Notes: generated from the sequence alone by a model not told the origin. 64,000 nt of DNA from Arthrobacter sp. ISL-5 (GCF_018613835.1 NZ_JAGGPM010000006.1:62001-126000), one strand, 5' to 3'; positions 27,289 to 36,000 are shown, counted from the first letter of the stretch. Made by a program: numbers and translations.

Positions 27289-28425
27289 TCAGCGTTCCAA
27301 CGTCAGTGGACGCTGGATTCCGTTCACCAGGGCCGCAGGCCAGCGGGGATCGACGCTCAGGACGGAGATACCGGATTCCGTGAGCTGCACCGTATCTTCG
27401 ATCTTCACTCCCGGTCCTGAGGGGTTCCACGTAAACGTCTGGTTGAGGACCACTGCGTCATCGGTCGCGGGAGTGGCGCGGGGATCCCGGCCTGCATAGC
27501 CCGCCGGACCGCCTTGGTGGTGGAGGGTCCACTGGCCCGCTCCGAATCCATGCCGGCCGTAGGCTTCCCGGATTTCGGCGAAGACACCGTTCAGCCGGGC
27601 ACCTGGAACGGTCGCATCAAAGATATCGGCCTCCACCGCGGCAATCCGGGCTTCGGCGTCGAGCTCCCCGGGTGTCCCGGCGTCGAACCTGACCCAGCGG
27701 GTCACGTTGGCCACCAGCCCGTTCCGCCGCGCGCAGACCACAGCCATGGCCCGCCGCCCGATCGGCGAGTGCGTAGGCAGCGGATGCCGGAACTCGCTGC
27801 GGCCGGCTCCGCTGCAAAGGAGCACCAACGGTTCAGCTCCCATGCCGACGATCCGCGAAGCCAAGGCGGAGGCCACGCCAAACTCCGTGGTTTCGGGCGT
27901 CGCCTCCGAGAGGACATCGGTCAAGGCGGCAGCAGTTTCGGCGCAGAGCCGGGCATACCGGGCGCTTTCGCCGGGAAGGAATTGCTGCCGCGCAGCCCTC
28001 AGCTCGGCAGTAACCTCGGCCTCGGCCAGCGGGTTGCCCCCGGGCGACAACATGGCCGCCGCGGCGTGCAGCTGCCCGTGCCAGGGCACCGAGTGGAGCT
28101 CGACGCCGTCGGGCAGTTCCTCAGCGGCGATCCGGGCAGCCTCGTTGCTAAATGTGACAAGGTGGTCGCCGTCGCGGTCCACGAGCATCGCTGCGATGGG
28201 ATCGCCGGCAAGGCTGATGTGGACCCGGCTCCCGTCCAGATACCAAGTCAGCGCCGTGTTGGTGGTGAGCAGGAGCGAGTCCCGGCCGGCGTCGGCGAGG
28301 ATGTCCAGCACGCGCTGCCTCTTGACGGCGCGGTCGGCGATGTTCCCCGGGGCCGCGTCCGCGGCGGCGGTGCCGCGCAGCGCCTCCGCTGTGGCGGTCA
28401 CGGCGGTGTTCACGGTCGCGTTCAT
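27289..28425 (-). CDS. M24-fold protein lacking canonical metal ligands
   Basis: 378 residues from ATG 28425, whose ATGA overlaps the stop of the upstream fusion gene. It has the creatinase N-domain and pita-bread fold, for example HSPIGRRAMAVVCARRNGLVANVTR. In peptidases this block reads vDxG...sDxTR, but here both aspartates are replaced (VVCAR; ANVTR). The EPG glutamate is replaced too (FTWNPSGPG), while HHQGG and KIEDTV remain. It is therefore unlikely to be a dinuclear metallopeptidase. A creatinase-like or other non-peptidase hydrolysis, or a structural role, is possible. Its setting in a sugar locus supports a non-peptidase job. Confidence 0.8.
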   Translation of the reverse strand: MNATVNTAVTATAEALRGTAAADAAPGNIADRAVKRQRVLDILADAGRDSLLLTTNTALTWYLDGSRVHISLAGDPIAAMLVDRDGDHLVTFSNEAARIAAEELPDGVELHSVPWHGQLHAAAAMLSPGGNPLAEAEVTAELRAARQQFLPGESARYARLCAETAAALTDVLSEATPETTEFGVASALASRIVGMGAEPLVLLCSGAGRSEFRHPLPTHSPIGRRAMAVVCARRNGLVANVTRWVRFDAGTPGELDAEARIAAVEADIFDATVPGARLNGVFAEIREAYGRHGFGAGQWTLHHQGGPAGYAGRDPRATPATDDAVVLNQTFTWNPSGPGVKIEDTVQLTESGISVLSVDPRWPAALVNGIQRPLTLER

Positions 28426-30695
28426 ACGGATTCCCCCAAAGTTGTGATGAGCTGTTCGATGTCCATAGTGGACAGGAGGCCGTCGGCCACCAGCACCGTG
28501 ACTGTTCGGCGAAGCGGGTTGTCGTGGCTGGCCGTCGCCGCGTGTTCCCACGCCAGGGACAGTCCGACGCCGGGATACCCGGCCATGCGGACGAACCACG
28601 GATCCTGCGGCTCCGTAGCCCCTGCCGGACGGGGCAGGAACACCAGGGTGGCCGGACCGCCGTCGGGCTCTCCCTTCCGGAACATGCCGGACCACGCCAG
28701 CCACGGAGCCTCTGGACAGGGGAGCGCACCGTGCACCGCGTCTTCACCTTCCGCGATTGCGGTCCATACACTCGCCTCGTCGCCTGCCGGCAGGCGCCAG
28801 AAGAAGCCGCCGTAGCCGCCCTGCGGCCTGCCGTTGGAACCGGGGCTGCCGAGAGTGACCGGATCAGATCCTGCCGGAGTGAGCTCGAAGTCGAGCGTTA
28901 GCCGCCAACTGGAGGAGCCGACGGCGGCCCAGCTCCACTTCCGCCGTTCGCTCAGCAGGGGAGCGCCGTCCGGTGCCAGCCACCTAAGGGTTTCGGTCCG
29001 CGAATGCTCGCCCTGTGTTGCGGCTGACGCCGTCTCTGCATTTTCCGCCGCGACGGTGATGATCCGGCCGTGGTCCTTGCGCCAGACGTAGGCCCCGGCA
29101 TCGCGGGTGTAGGTGCGCCCGCCCCAGAAATTGACGCCGTCCACGTCCTGGATGGCAACGCCCACGCCGAGGTGCCATACGTGGTCCTCAGGCATGTGAT
29201 CGGTAACCGTGGTGCCGGCCAGGGTGCTGAGCGGATGGAGGTAGGGGCGGGGAGACGACGTGGGGCTGATCCGGGTGCCGTCAGTCGACCGGGCCACCAC
29301 TTTCCCGTTCACGGTGAACGCCGGCTGCGAACCTGTCCCGGGGCCGGCGGTCCCTGAGAGGGCGGTCCCGGGGCCGGGCGTCCCGGCCAGGGCGTGCCCC
29401 GGCCCAGGCAGTTCCCGGGCCCAGGGCGCGCCGAGCTCCGCGAAGGTTGCCTGCGCTGCCGCGGCCCTGCGCACCAGCTGGCCGATGCCGTGCACCACGG
29501 GATGGGCGTCGTCGCCGTCGCCTTTCCATGTGACATGCCCGGGGCCGATGCCTCGTGGAGGTTCCGCTGTCCGGATGGCCTCCAACACCCGCATGAAAGC
29601 CCCATTGCCGGCCAGCGGGCTCAGCAGAGGGGTGCCGAGGTCGCCGGAACGGCGGGCCGCCAGCAGGTTCTCCAGCAGGTCGGTCCGGCCGAACGTCTCC
29701 GTGCGCTCGCCGTCGGGCGTTGAAACCGTCAGCCGGTCCTCGGTGTAGAAGAATTCGGCCTGCCCCCTGGTGCCGTGGACGGTCACCGACGGCGGAGTCT
29801 GTTCCTCCGCGCACAGCGTCAGGGCGCACATCAGGACCGTGCCCGCGGCGGTCCGCACGCGGATGACGGACGTGTCGTCGCTTTCGGTCGCGTGCGCCCG
29901 GTAGAGATCCGTCTCGACGGACGCGACGTCGGCCGCTGAAGCCGCGCCTGCGATTCTCAGTCCGGTGGCCACCGCATGCGCCATGGCGTTGGTGGCCACA
30001 CCGTCCACCACGTCCGTGCCGTCCAGGCTGCGCTTGCCCGCCCAGCGGGAGCGTTTGAAGTAGCCGGTGGTGCGCACCCACGTGCCGACGGCGCTGACGC
30101 CCCGGACATCGCCGATTTCTCCGTCCGCCACCAGCCGGTCCAGGGCGGTCAACGCGTGCGAGCCGAGGCTCTGGAAGCCGACCTGGACAAGGCGGCCAGC
30201 CTCTTCTGCGGCGGCCAGCACGTCGTCGTACTGGGCCAAGGAGGCCATCGGTGGCTTCTCCACGTAGACATCGGCACCCGCCGCGAGGGCAGCAAGTGCC
30301 AGCGGGGCATGCGTCTGGATGGGGGTGGCCAAGATGACGACGTCCGGCGCCGGGCACGTGGCCAGAAGCTCCTCCAAGGACGGGAACGTAGCAACACCGT
30401 CAGGCAGGGTGCCTTCGGCCGGCGGACGGGGGTCCGCTACTGCGACGAGGTCAACTTGGGTGAGCGCGGCGAGGCGGGCAAGGTTCTCCAGATGCCGCGC
30501 GCCGTAGCCGTGGGCGCCCACGAGGGCGATCCGCGGTGACGGGGGACCAGCTGCCGCCGGAGTGTCCGGGGCGGAATTCAGTGCGGCCGCCGTGTCCTGG
30601 CGAAGAGAAGTTTCCGGTTGAAAAGAAGTGTCCGGTTGAAGAGACGTGTCCGGAGGAGATGCGGGCGCCGAAGCGCCGGGGGAGCTGCGTGTCAT
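28422..30695 (-). CDS. Gfo/Idh/MocA oxidoreductase fused to PmoA-like DUF6807 domain
   Basis: 757 residues. After a repetitive leader (SLQPDT-type units), the Rossmann domain begins IALVGAHGYGARHLENLARL and has EKPP (DVYVEKPPMAS). About residues 55-430 are Gfo/Idh. A low-complexity linker (PGPGTALSGTAGPGTG) leads to a second domain of about 280 residues with HPLSTLAGTTVTDHMPEDHVWHLGVG and VNFWGGRTY. This is the pattern of DUF6807/PmoA-family proteins found in sugar-utilisation loci. A fused oxidoreductase plus DUF6807 is unusual and suggests the two act on one intermediate. It is co-directional with the M24-fold gene and lies 2 bp downstream of the esterase stop codon. Confidence 0.85.
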   Translation of the reverse strand: MTRSSPGASAPASPPDTSLQPDTSFQPETSLRQDTAAALNSAPDTPAAAGPPSPRIALVGAHGYGARHLENLARLAALTQVDLVAVADPRPPAEGTLPDGVATFPSLEELLATCPAPDVVILATPIQTHAPLALAALAAGADVYVEKPPMASLAQYDDVLAAAEEAGRLVQVGFQSLGSHALTALDRLVADGEIGDVRGVSAVGTWVRTTGYFKRSRWAGKRSLDGTDVVDGVATNAMAHAVATGLRIAGAASAADVASVETDLYRAHATESDDTSVIRVRTAAGTVLMCALTLCAEEQTPPSVTVHGTRGQAEFFYTEDRLTVSTPDGERTETFGRTDLLENLLAARRSGDLGTPLLSPLAGNGAFMRVLEAIRTAEPPRGIGPGHVTWKGDGDDAHPVVHGIGQLVRRAAAAQATFAELGAPWARELPGPGHALAGTPGPGTALSGTAGPGTGSQPAFTVNGKVVARSTDGTRISPTSSPRPYLHPLSTLAGTTVTDHMPEDHVWHLGVGVAIQDVDGVNFWGGRTYTRDAGAYVWRKDHGRIITVAAENAETASAATQGEHSRTETLRWLAPDGAPLLSERRKWSWAAVGSSSWRLTLDFELTPAGSDPVTLGSPGSNGRPQGGYGGFFWRLPAGDEASVWTAIAEGEDAVHGALPCPEAPWLAWSGMFRKGEPDGGPATLVFLPRPAGATEPQDPWFVRMAGYPGVGLSLAWEHAATASHDNPLRRTVTVLVADGLLSTMDIEQLITTLGESV
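29335..29405. repeat. Low-complexity repeat in the fusion protein linker
   Basis: Imperfect GC-rich units encode repeated PGPGxALxGT segments that join the two domains. The repeat is in frame, so length change would alter only the linker. Confidence 0.65.
30611..30658. repeat. 18-bp tandem repeat at the start of the fusion gene
   Basis: Units TTTCCGGTTGAAAAGAAG, TGTCCGGTTGAAGAGACG and a partial third give the six-residue repeat SLQPDT / SFQPET / SLRQDT at the N-terminus of the fusion protein. Confidence 0.8.
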
Positions 30696-30697
30696 GT

Positions 30698-32023
30698 CTA
30701 ACCGTCCTGGCTGGCTTGCGGAGAAGGAACCGGGGCGGCGCCCGCGGACAAGGAACCCGACAGGGAGCCTGACAGTGGGCCCGACAAGGAACCCGACAGT
30801 GAGCCTGCCAGATCATCCGCGATGTGGCTCGGCCGGGGCAGGGCGGGCACATCCGACCGTGAACCGGACAGCGACCCGGCCAGGAAGCCGGCGGCTTCGC
30901 CCTGCATGCCGGTGCTGAAGGCGTGTCCTCTAGGCCAGAAGCTTCCCGTGTAGCGGCCGGGCGCGAGCTTCGCACGCAGCATCGCGTCGGCGTCGCGCAT
31001 GCCGTCCTCCGGGAACAGTTCGTCGGCGAGCCCGTACTGCACCAGGAAGCGGTCCGCCGTCGAGCGGGCTGCCAACTCGGGATATTCGCCCAGCCGTGAC
31101 AGTCCCGGTGTCTGAAGCAGCCACGAGTGGGCATCCAGGTACGCCGGGAAGAGCGAGCGGTACGTGGTCATCATGCACGACACCACGCAAGTGCGGACCA
31201 GCGGGCTGAGCGCGGCCAGCATGAGGGACCGGCCGCCACCTCCGGAGAAGCCGATTGTGCCCAGCCGGCCGGCGTCCACGCCCGGAAGACCCGCAAGGAC
31301 GCGGAGGGCCGCGAGGTCGTCGTGCGCCACCATCCCGGCGAAGCTCGTGCCCAGAAGGCCGGCTGCCTTCGCCACGGTGTCCTCGTGCGCCGCCGCGGCG
31401 GCGTCGTACTGTTCCTCTTCGGACGGCACGACGCCGGCCTCCCGCCATAGTGCCTTGCGGCCCTCGACGACGGCGGCTGCCCGCCACGGGGGCGTGCCGA
31501 GGTCGAAGCGGCGGCTGCCCCAGGCGAAGGTGTCGTGGGCCAGGACGGCAAAGCCCTGTAATGCTAGCCAGGTGGCAAAGGGTCTGCCGCCGTAGAGCCG
31601 TCGCTGGAGATCCATGCGGGCCTTCCCCGCAGCGGCGTCCGCGGAAGACGTCCCGGGGACTGCGCCCACAGCCAGCAGGCGTGCCGCGCCGTCCGACTTG
31701 ACGCCGGCGTGGCAGTGGAGTGCCAGGACTCCCGGCAGCGGGCCGGTCTCACCGGCGGGACGCAGGTACCAGGCGCTGGTGCGGGGACCCAAGCCCAACT
31801 GCCAGCTGACCCGAGAAGTAGTGACGCCGTCGTGCGTTTCAGCCGACTCCAGCACAGCGCGCGGAGCCTCGGGAACGGCAGGAACCCCGAGGGCGTCGGC
31901 CAGCTCCTGCGATGGCACGGAGCCTGCCGCATGCCGCGGTCGGGAACGCATGAATGCGGGCCAGTCCTCATAGCCGCCAATGGCGCTTGGCCGTGGTGCG
32001 TCATTTATCAGACCAGAATTCAT
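30698..32023 (-). CDS. Alpha/beta hydrolase, acetylxylan-esterase/dienelactone-hydrolase type
   Basis: 441 residues from ATG. The catalytic serine lies in TIGFSGGGGRSLML (about residue 249), with the histidine in WPRGHAFSTG (about 364) and an upstream HCHAG strand. Long-chain members of this group deacetylate sugars or polysaccharides. The last ~60 residues are a GSLS repeat with no expected role. The gene diverges from the ABC importer, with two LacI-type operators between. It may remove ester groups from the imported sugar. It heads a minus-strand set with the fusion gene and the M24-fold gene. Confidence 0.82.
   Translation of the reverse strand: MNSGLINDAPRPSAIGGYEDWPAFMRSRPRHAAGSVPSQELADALGVPAVPEAPRAVLESAETHDGVTTSRVSWQLGLGPRTSAWYLRPAGETGPLPGVLALHCHAGVKSDGAARLLAVGAVPGTSSADAAAGKARMDLQRRLYGGRPFATWLALQGFAVLAHDTFAWGSRRFDLGTPPWRAAAVVEGRKALWREAGVVPSEEEQYDAAAAAHEDTVAKAAGLLGTSFAGMVAHDDLAALRVLAGLPGVDAGRLGTIGFSGGGGRSLMLAALSPLVRTCVVSCMMTTYRSLFPAYLDAHSWLLQTPGLSRLGEYPELAARSTADRFLVQYGLADELFPEDGMRDADAMLRAKLAPGRYTGSFWPRGHAFSTGMQGEAAGFLAGSLSGSRSDVPALPRPSHIADDLAGSLSGSLSGPLSGSLSGSLSAGAAPVPSPQASQDG
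30747..30810. repeat. 12-bp tandem repeat in the esterase C-terminal tail
   Basis: Five or so units of the form GACAAGGAACCC / GACAGTGAGCCT encode a GSLS tail. Decayed copies continue to about 30890. Confidence 0.8.
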
Positions 32024-32097
32024 CGGCTCGGCCTGCCCGGTGCAAACATGGTTGTCCTGCCTCTCGCAGCTGCTCTGATACGGAGTTGGTCGAATTT

Positions 32098-32111
32098 GGA
32101 AAACGCTTTCC
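32098..32111. promoter_or_regulatory. LacI-type operator between esterase and ABC importer
   Basis: GGAAAACGCTTTCC is a palindrome that shares the AACGCTTTC core with the site at 22590. It lies 75 bp upstream of the esterase start, inside a 331-bp gene-free divergent region. Confidence 0.8.
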
Positions 32112-32142
32112 TAAAAATTAGCAAAAGGGTGTACAGCGGTCA

Positions 32143-32156
32143 AGAAAGCGTTTACT
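32143..32156. promoter_or_regulatory. Second LacI-type site upstream of the ABC importer
   Basis: AGAAAGCGTTTACT is a less perfect match to the same motif, 45 bp from the first site. The rest of the 331-bp gap shows no further gene. The in-frame extension before the permease start is disfavoured by the AGGGGGAGGC ribosome site at ATG 32355. Confidence 0.65.
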
Positions 32157-32354
32157 TTGGTACAAAGCCGCTGTTGGCCCGGTCACTCCGGAAGCCATGA
32201 GGCGGGTGGTGCCGGACCTCTTCGGCGCCGCCCGGGACGGCAAGAGCACTTCACCCAGCACGCCGTGGAAGGCCACGATGACCAAAGGAGACCGCATGGC
32301 CGCACAGCATCACCGCGGGACGCCGGCAGGCGTCCGTCCACCGAGGGGGAGGCA

Positions 32355-33299
32355 ATGAGCGCCATCAGCGAACTGTCCTCCATGAGCCGGCGAAAACGGC
32401 CGGCGACTGCCGAGGAAAAACGCGCCAACCGCCGTGATAACAAGGCGGCCTACATCTTCCTGCTGCCGTGGCTGATCGGCCTCGTGGCAATCACGGTCGG
32501 CCCCATGTTCATGTCCCTCTATTTGTCCTTTACGGACTACAACCTGCTGCAGCCGCCGGAATGGACCGGGCTGGATAACTTCACCCGCATGCTTGGCGAT
32601 GCGCGGCTACACAATTCCCTGCGGGTGACCTTCACCTATGTCCTGGTGGGAGTTCCGCTGCAGCTTGCGGTGGCACTCCTTATTGCCCTGGTGCTGGACA
32701 AAGGCCTCCGCGGCCTGCCGTTCTACCGGTCCATCTTCTACTTGCCGTCCCTGCTCGGCGGCTCCGTCGCCGTCGCGATCCTCTGGAAGCAGATCTTCGG
32801 AACCTCCGGCCTTGTGAACCAGGTGCTGGCCATGTTCGGGATCACGGGACCGGGCTGGATCTCGGACCCGTCCACGTCACTCGGTTCCATCATCCTGCTC
32901 CACGTCTGGACTTTCGGGAGCCCCATGATCATCTTCCTAGCCGGGCTGCGCCAGATTCCGAACATGTACTACGAAGCGGCCGAAGTGGACGGGGCCACCA
33001 CGCTCCAGAAGTTTTGGCGGATCACGTTGCCGATGCTGAGCCCGATCATCTTCTTCAACCTGGTCCTGCAGATCATCGGCTCCTTCCAGTCCTTCACCCA
33101 GGCGTTCATTGTCTCGGGAGGCAACGGCGGGCCGTCCGACTCCACCATGTTCTTCACGCTTTACCTGTACCAGAAGGGATTCGGCCAGTTCGAGATGGGT
33201 TATGCCTCGGCGATGGCCTGGTTCCTGCTGGTGATCATCGGCGCCTTTACGGCCATCAACTTCATCGCTTCAAAGTATTGGGTGTTCTACGATGACTGA
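32355..33299 (+). CDS. ABC sugar transporter permease 1
   Basis: 314 residues from ATG 32355, with GAGGGGGAGGC upstream. Six transmembrane segments begin with IFLLPWLIGLVAITVGP. The cytoplasmic EAA loop reads YYEAAEVDGATTLQKFWRITLPMLSP. This is the MalF/UgpA class. It is co-directional with permease 2, overlapping by eight bases. No ATPase gene lies near, so a shared MsmK-type ATPase encoded elsewhere is expected. Confidence 0.93.
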   Translation: MSAISELSSMSRRKRPATAEEKRANRRDNKAAYIFLLPWLIGLVAITVGPMFMSLYLSFTDYNLLQPPEWTGLDNFTRMLGDARLHNSLRVTFTYVLVGVPLQLAVALLIALVLDKGLRGLPFYRSIFYLPSLLGGSVAVAILWKQIFGTSGLVNQVLAMFGITGPGWISDPSTSLGSIILLHVWTFGSPMIIFLAGLRQIPNMYYEAAEVDGATTLQKFWRITLPMLSPIIFFNLVLQIIGSFQSFTQAFIVSGGNGGPSDSTMFFTLYLYQKGFGQFEMGYASAMAWFLLVIIGAFTAINFIASKYWVFYDD

Positions 33300-34245
33300 A
33301 CTACGGACCTTGCCGGCTCCGGAGAAAGTGCCGGCCTCCGGCGGGAAGTCGAGGGGCGGGAGCCCCCGGGCCGGCGGCCGGAAGCGCGAATCCCGCGGCA
33401 CCCTCGCCTTTAGCCGCAGCGCGCGCCTCAAGGCCATGGCGAAGCACGCCGTCCTGATCATCGCCGGCGGCATCATGATTTACCCGTTGCTGTGGATGGT
33501 GGTTTCATCGCTGCGGCCCAACGAGCTGATTTTCCGTGAGCCCGGCCTCTGGTTGAACAGCCTGGAGATGGGCAACTACACCGACGGATGGTCGGCCCTG
33601 ACCCACCCGTTTGGGCATTACATGCTCAATTCGGCCGTGGTGGTCATCGGTTCCATCCTGGGCAACCTGATCTCCTGTTCCATGGCCGCCTATGCGTTCG
33701 CCCGGCTGCAGTTCAGCGGCAAGAAACTGTTCTTCGGCATCATGCTGCTGACCATCATGCTGCCGTTCCACGTGATCATCGTGCCGCAGTACATCCTCTT
33801 CTCGCAGATCGGCTGGGTGAACACGTTCTGGCCGCTCATTGTGCCCAAGCTCCTGGCAACGGACGCATTCTTCGTTTTCCTCATGGTGCAGTTCATCCGC
33901 GGTATTCCCACGGAACTGGATGAGGCCGCGCGGATCGACGGTGCCGGCCACCCCCGCATCTTCCTGCGGGTCATCCTGCCGCTGATGGTTCCGGCCCTCG
34001 CCACGACCACCATCTTCACGTTCATCTGGACGTGGAACGACTTCTTCGGTGCCCTGATCTACCTCACGGATCCCGAGATGTTCACCGTGCCGGTTGCCCT
34101 GCGGGCGTTTGTGGACTCACAGTCCGCCACCAGCTGGGGCTCGCTCTTCGCGATGTCCATTGTGTCGCTGCTGCCCGTGTTCCTGGTGTTCCTGTTCGGC
34201 CAGCGGTTCCTCATCAAGGGGATCGCGACCACCGGAATTAAGTAA
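33292..34245 (+). CDS. ABC sugar transporter permease 2
   Basis: 317 residues from ATG. A basic 45-residue leader precedes the transmembrane domain (HAVLIIAGGIMIYPLLWMVVSSLRP). The EAA loop is ELDEAARIDGAGHPRIFLRVILPLMVP, and the chain ends RFLIKGIATTGIK as in MalG-class subunits. Overlap with permease 1 implies translational coupling. The binding-protein gene follows after a separate promoter. Confidence 0.94.
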   Translation: MTELRTLPAPEKVPASGGKSRGGSPRAGGRKRESRGTLAFSRSARLKAMAKHAVLIIAGGIMIYPLLWMVVSSLRPNELIFREPGLWLNSLEMGNYTDGWSALTHPFGHYMLNSAVVVIGSILGNLISCSMAAYAFARLQFSGKKLFFGIMLLTIMLPFHVIIVPQYILFSQIGWVNTFWPLIVPKLLATDAFFVFLMVQFIRGIPTELDEAARIDGAGHPRIFLRVILPLMVPALATTTIFTFIWTWNDFFGALIYLTDPEMFTVPVALRAFVDSQSATSWGSLFAMSIVSLLPVFLVFLFGQRFLIKGIATTGIK

Positions 34246-34328
34246 GGCTTTCCGCGGTCCTCTGTAGGTACTTCATGCCGCGGCGAGTGATGCCGGAACT
34301 AAGACCCAGGATCTACGCCAAAAACAGC

Positions 34329-34357
34329 TTGTAGTACAAGTATCTTGCTTGTATGAT
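34329..34357 (+). promoter_or_regulatory. Promoter of the sugar-binding protein gene
   Basis: A -35-like TTGTAG (34329-34334) and a -10-like TATGAT (34352-34357) are separated by 17 bp. The predicted start site falls just before the LacI-type operator at 34366. The leader to the start codon is about 190 nt and contains repeated CTATCAACGCAATCCA-like phrases. Confidence 0.7.
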
Positions 34358-34365
34358 CAGCTATC

Positions 34366-34379
34366 AGAAAGCGCTTTCC
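34366..34379. promoter_or_regulatory. LacI-type operator at the binding-protein promoter
   Basis: AGAAAGCGCTTTCC is nearly palindromic and lies at about +2 to +15 relative to the predicted transcript start, a classical blocking position. Confidence 0.8.
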
Positions 34380-34551
34380 CAACTCTCTTCCGCAGTCAGT
34401 TCAGCACCCAGAGCCACTGAGCTTTCAACTCAATCCAGCTTTCAACGCAGTCCAGATTCACCTCAGCTAGCTATCAACGCAATCCAAATTCCCCTCAGTC
34501 AGACATTGATTCAGTCCAGCTTTTCAAGATCAAAGAAGATCGGAGAATACA

Positions 34552-35910
34552 GTGCCATTTTCCCGCCATTCCAAAGCCGCCAATCCCGGCGCGGCCGAGG
34601 CAAGATCCACGAAGCCTGCGCGGAGGTTGCGCCGAACCGGCGCGGTGGCCGCAGCGGCCGCCGTCGTCCTCGCCCTCAGCGCCTGTGGCGGCGGAGCCGC
34701 CCCCACGAGTGCCGACGGCAAAGTCGAACTGCGGTTTTCCTGGTGGGGAGGCGACAAGCGGGCGCAGCTGACGCAGGATGCAATCGCCGCCTTCGAAGCG
34801 GAGAACCCGAACATCAAGATCAAGCCGGAGTTCGGCGACTGGAGCGGATACTGGGACAAGCTCGCCACCCAGGTTGCCGCCAACGACGCCCCGGACATCA
34901 TCCAGATGGACGAAAAGTTCATCACGGAATACTCCACCCGTGGCGCCCTTCTCGACCTCTCCAAGTACGACGTCGACACCTCCAAATTCGATGAAGCAGC
35001 GCTCAACGCGGGCAAGGGGAGCAAAGGCCTCACCGGCATCGCGGCCGGCATCAACGCCGCCACGATCCTTGCCAACCCGGCAGTCTTCAAGGCGGCCGGA
35101 GTAGCCCTGCCGGACGATTCCAAATGGACGTGGGAGGACTTCGGGCGCATCGCCGCCGAGGTCACAGCGAAATCGCCCAAAGGCACGTATGGGGCGGCAG
35201 CCTATGGCACCGATGAGGCCTCCCTGGGCGTGTGGCTCCGTCAGGACGGAAAGTCGCTGTACACCCAGGATGGCAAGCTCGGATTCGAGTCGGGGGACAT
35301 TGCATCGTGGTGGTCGCTGCTCAAGGAACTGAGCGCGAAGAAGGCAGTGCCTTCGGCTTCTGAAGTGGTAGAAGCGGAGGCTGCACCGCTGGACCAGAGC
35401 GGCCTGGCGACAGGGAAAAACGGCATGGCCTTCTGGTGGTCCAACCAGTTGCCCGCGCTGGAGAAGGCGACCGGCAGCCACCTGAAGATCCTCCGCATGC
35501 CGTCCAAGACGGGGGATTCCGCAGACACCAAACTCTGGTACAAAGCTTCGCAGTTCTGGTCGGCGTCGTCCCGCACCAAGCACCCCGAGGAGACTGCCAA
35601 GTTCATCAACTTCCTGGCGAACAACGTCAAGGCCGGCGAAGCCCTGCTCGCCGACCGGGGCGTGGCACCGAACTCCGAGGTTCGCGAGGCCATCGCCTCG
35701 AAACTGACTCCGGCGGACGTCAAGGTGGTTGGCTTCATCGACCAGATCAAGGGCGAACTCGGTGAGGCCCCGGCTCCGCCGCCGAAGGGTGCGGGCGCCA
35801 TCCAGGAAATCGTCAAGCGGTACACCTCCGAGGTCCTGTTCGACAGGCTCTCACCGGAGGAAGCCGGCCAGAAGGCCGTGGATGAAATGAAATCCGCCAT
35901 CAGCAGCTAG
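34552..35910 (+). CDS. ABC sugar transporter substrate-binding lipoprotein
   Basis: 452 residues from GTG. A twin-basic n-region (ARRLRRTGAVAA) and hydrophobic core end at the lipobox LALSACGGG (cysteine near residue 45). The mature protein begins VELRFSWWGGDKRAQL, typical of family 1 sugar-binding proteins, and contains DAPDIIQMDEKFITEYS and an aromatic-rich ligand cleft. It is exported and membrane-anchored, and delivers the sugar to the permeases just upstream. The distinct promoter and operator allow higher expression of the binding protein than of the permeases. Confidence 0.93.
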   Translation: MPFSRHSKAANPGAAEARSTKPARRLRRTGAVAAAAAVVLALSACGGGAAPTSADGKVELRFSWWGGDKRAQLTQDAIAAFEAENPNIKIKPEFGDWSGYWDKLATQVAANDAPDIIQMDEKFITEYSTRGALLDLSKYDVDTSKFDEAALNAGKGSKGLTGIAAGINAATILANPAVFKAAGVALPDDSKWTWEDFGRIAAEVTAKSPKGTYGAAAYGTDEASLGVWLRQDGKSLYTQDGKLGFESGDIASWWSLLKELSAKKAVPSASEVVEAEAAPLDQSGLATGKNGMAFWWSNQLPALEKATGSHLKILRMPSKTGDSADTKLWYKASQFWSASSRTKHPEETAKFINFLANNVKAGEALLADRGVAPNSEVREAIASKLTPADVKVVGFIDQIKGELGEAPAPPPKGAGAIQEIVKRYTSEVLFDRLSPEEAGQKAVDEMKSAISS

Positions 35911-35948
35911 CGGAAGCAGCGCCGCCCTGCTGATGTCGCGGTCAGAAT

Positions 35949-35983
35949 GTGCCCCAACCGGATCAAGCATCCGGTTGGGGCAC
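35949..35983. terminator. Bidirectional terminator hairpin
   Basis: A 15-bp perfect stem (GTGCCCCAACCGGAT / ATCCGGTTGGGGCAC) with loop CAAGC lies between the convergent binding-protein and HNH genes. Short AT runs flank it on both sides. Confidence 0.8.
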
Positions 35984-36000
35984 ATTTGCGTTGCTGGCTG

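Noticed and set aside
30611..30890. Repeats as transcription-factor binding arrays
   Set aside because: They are in frame inside coding sequence and encode regular peptide repeats, which is a simpler explanation.
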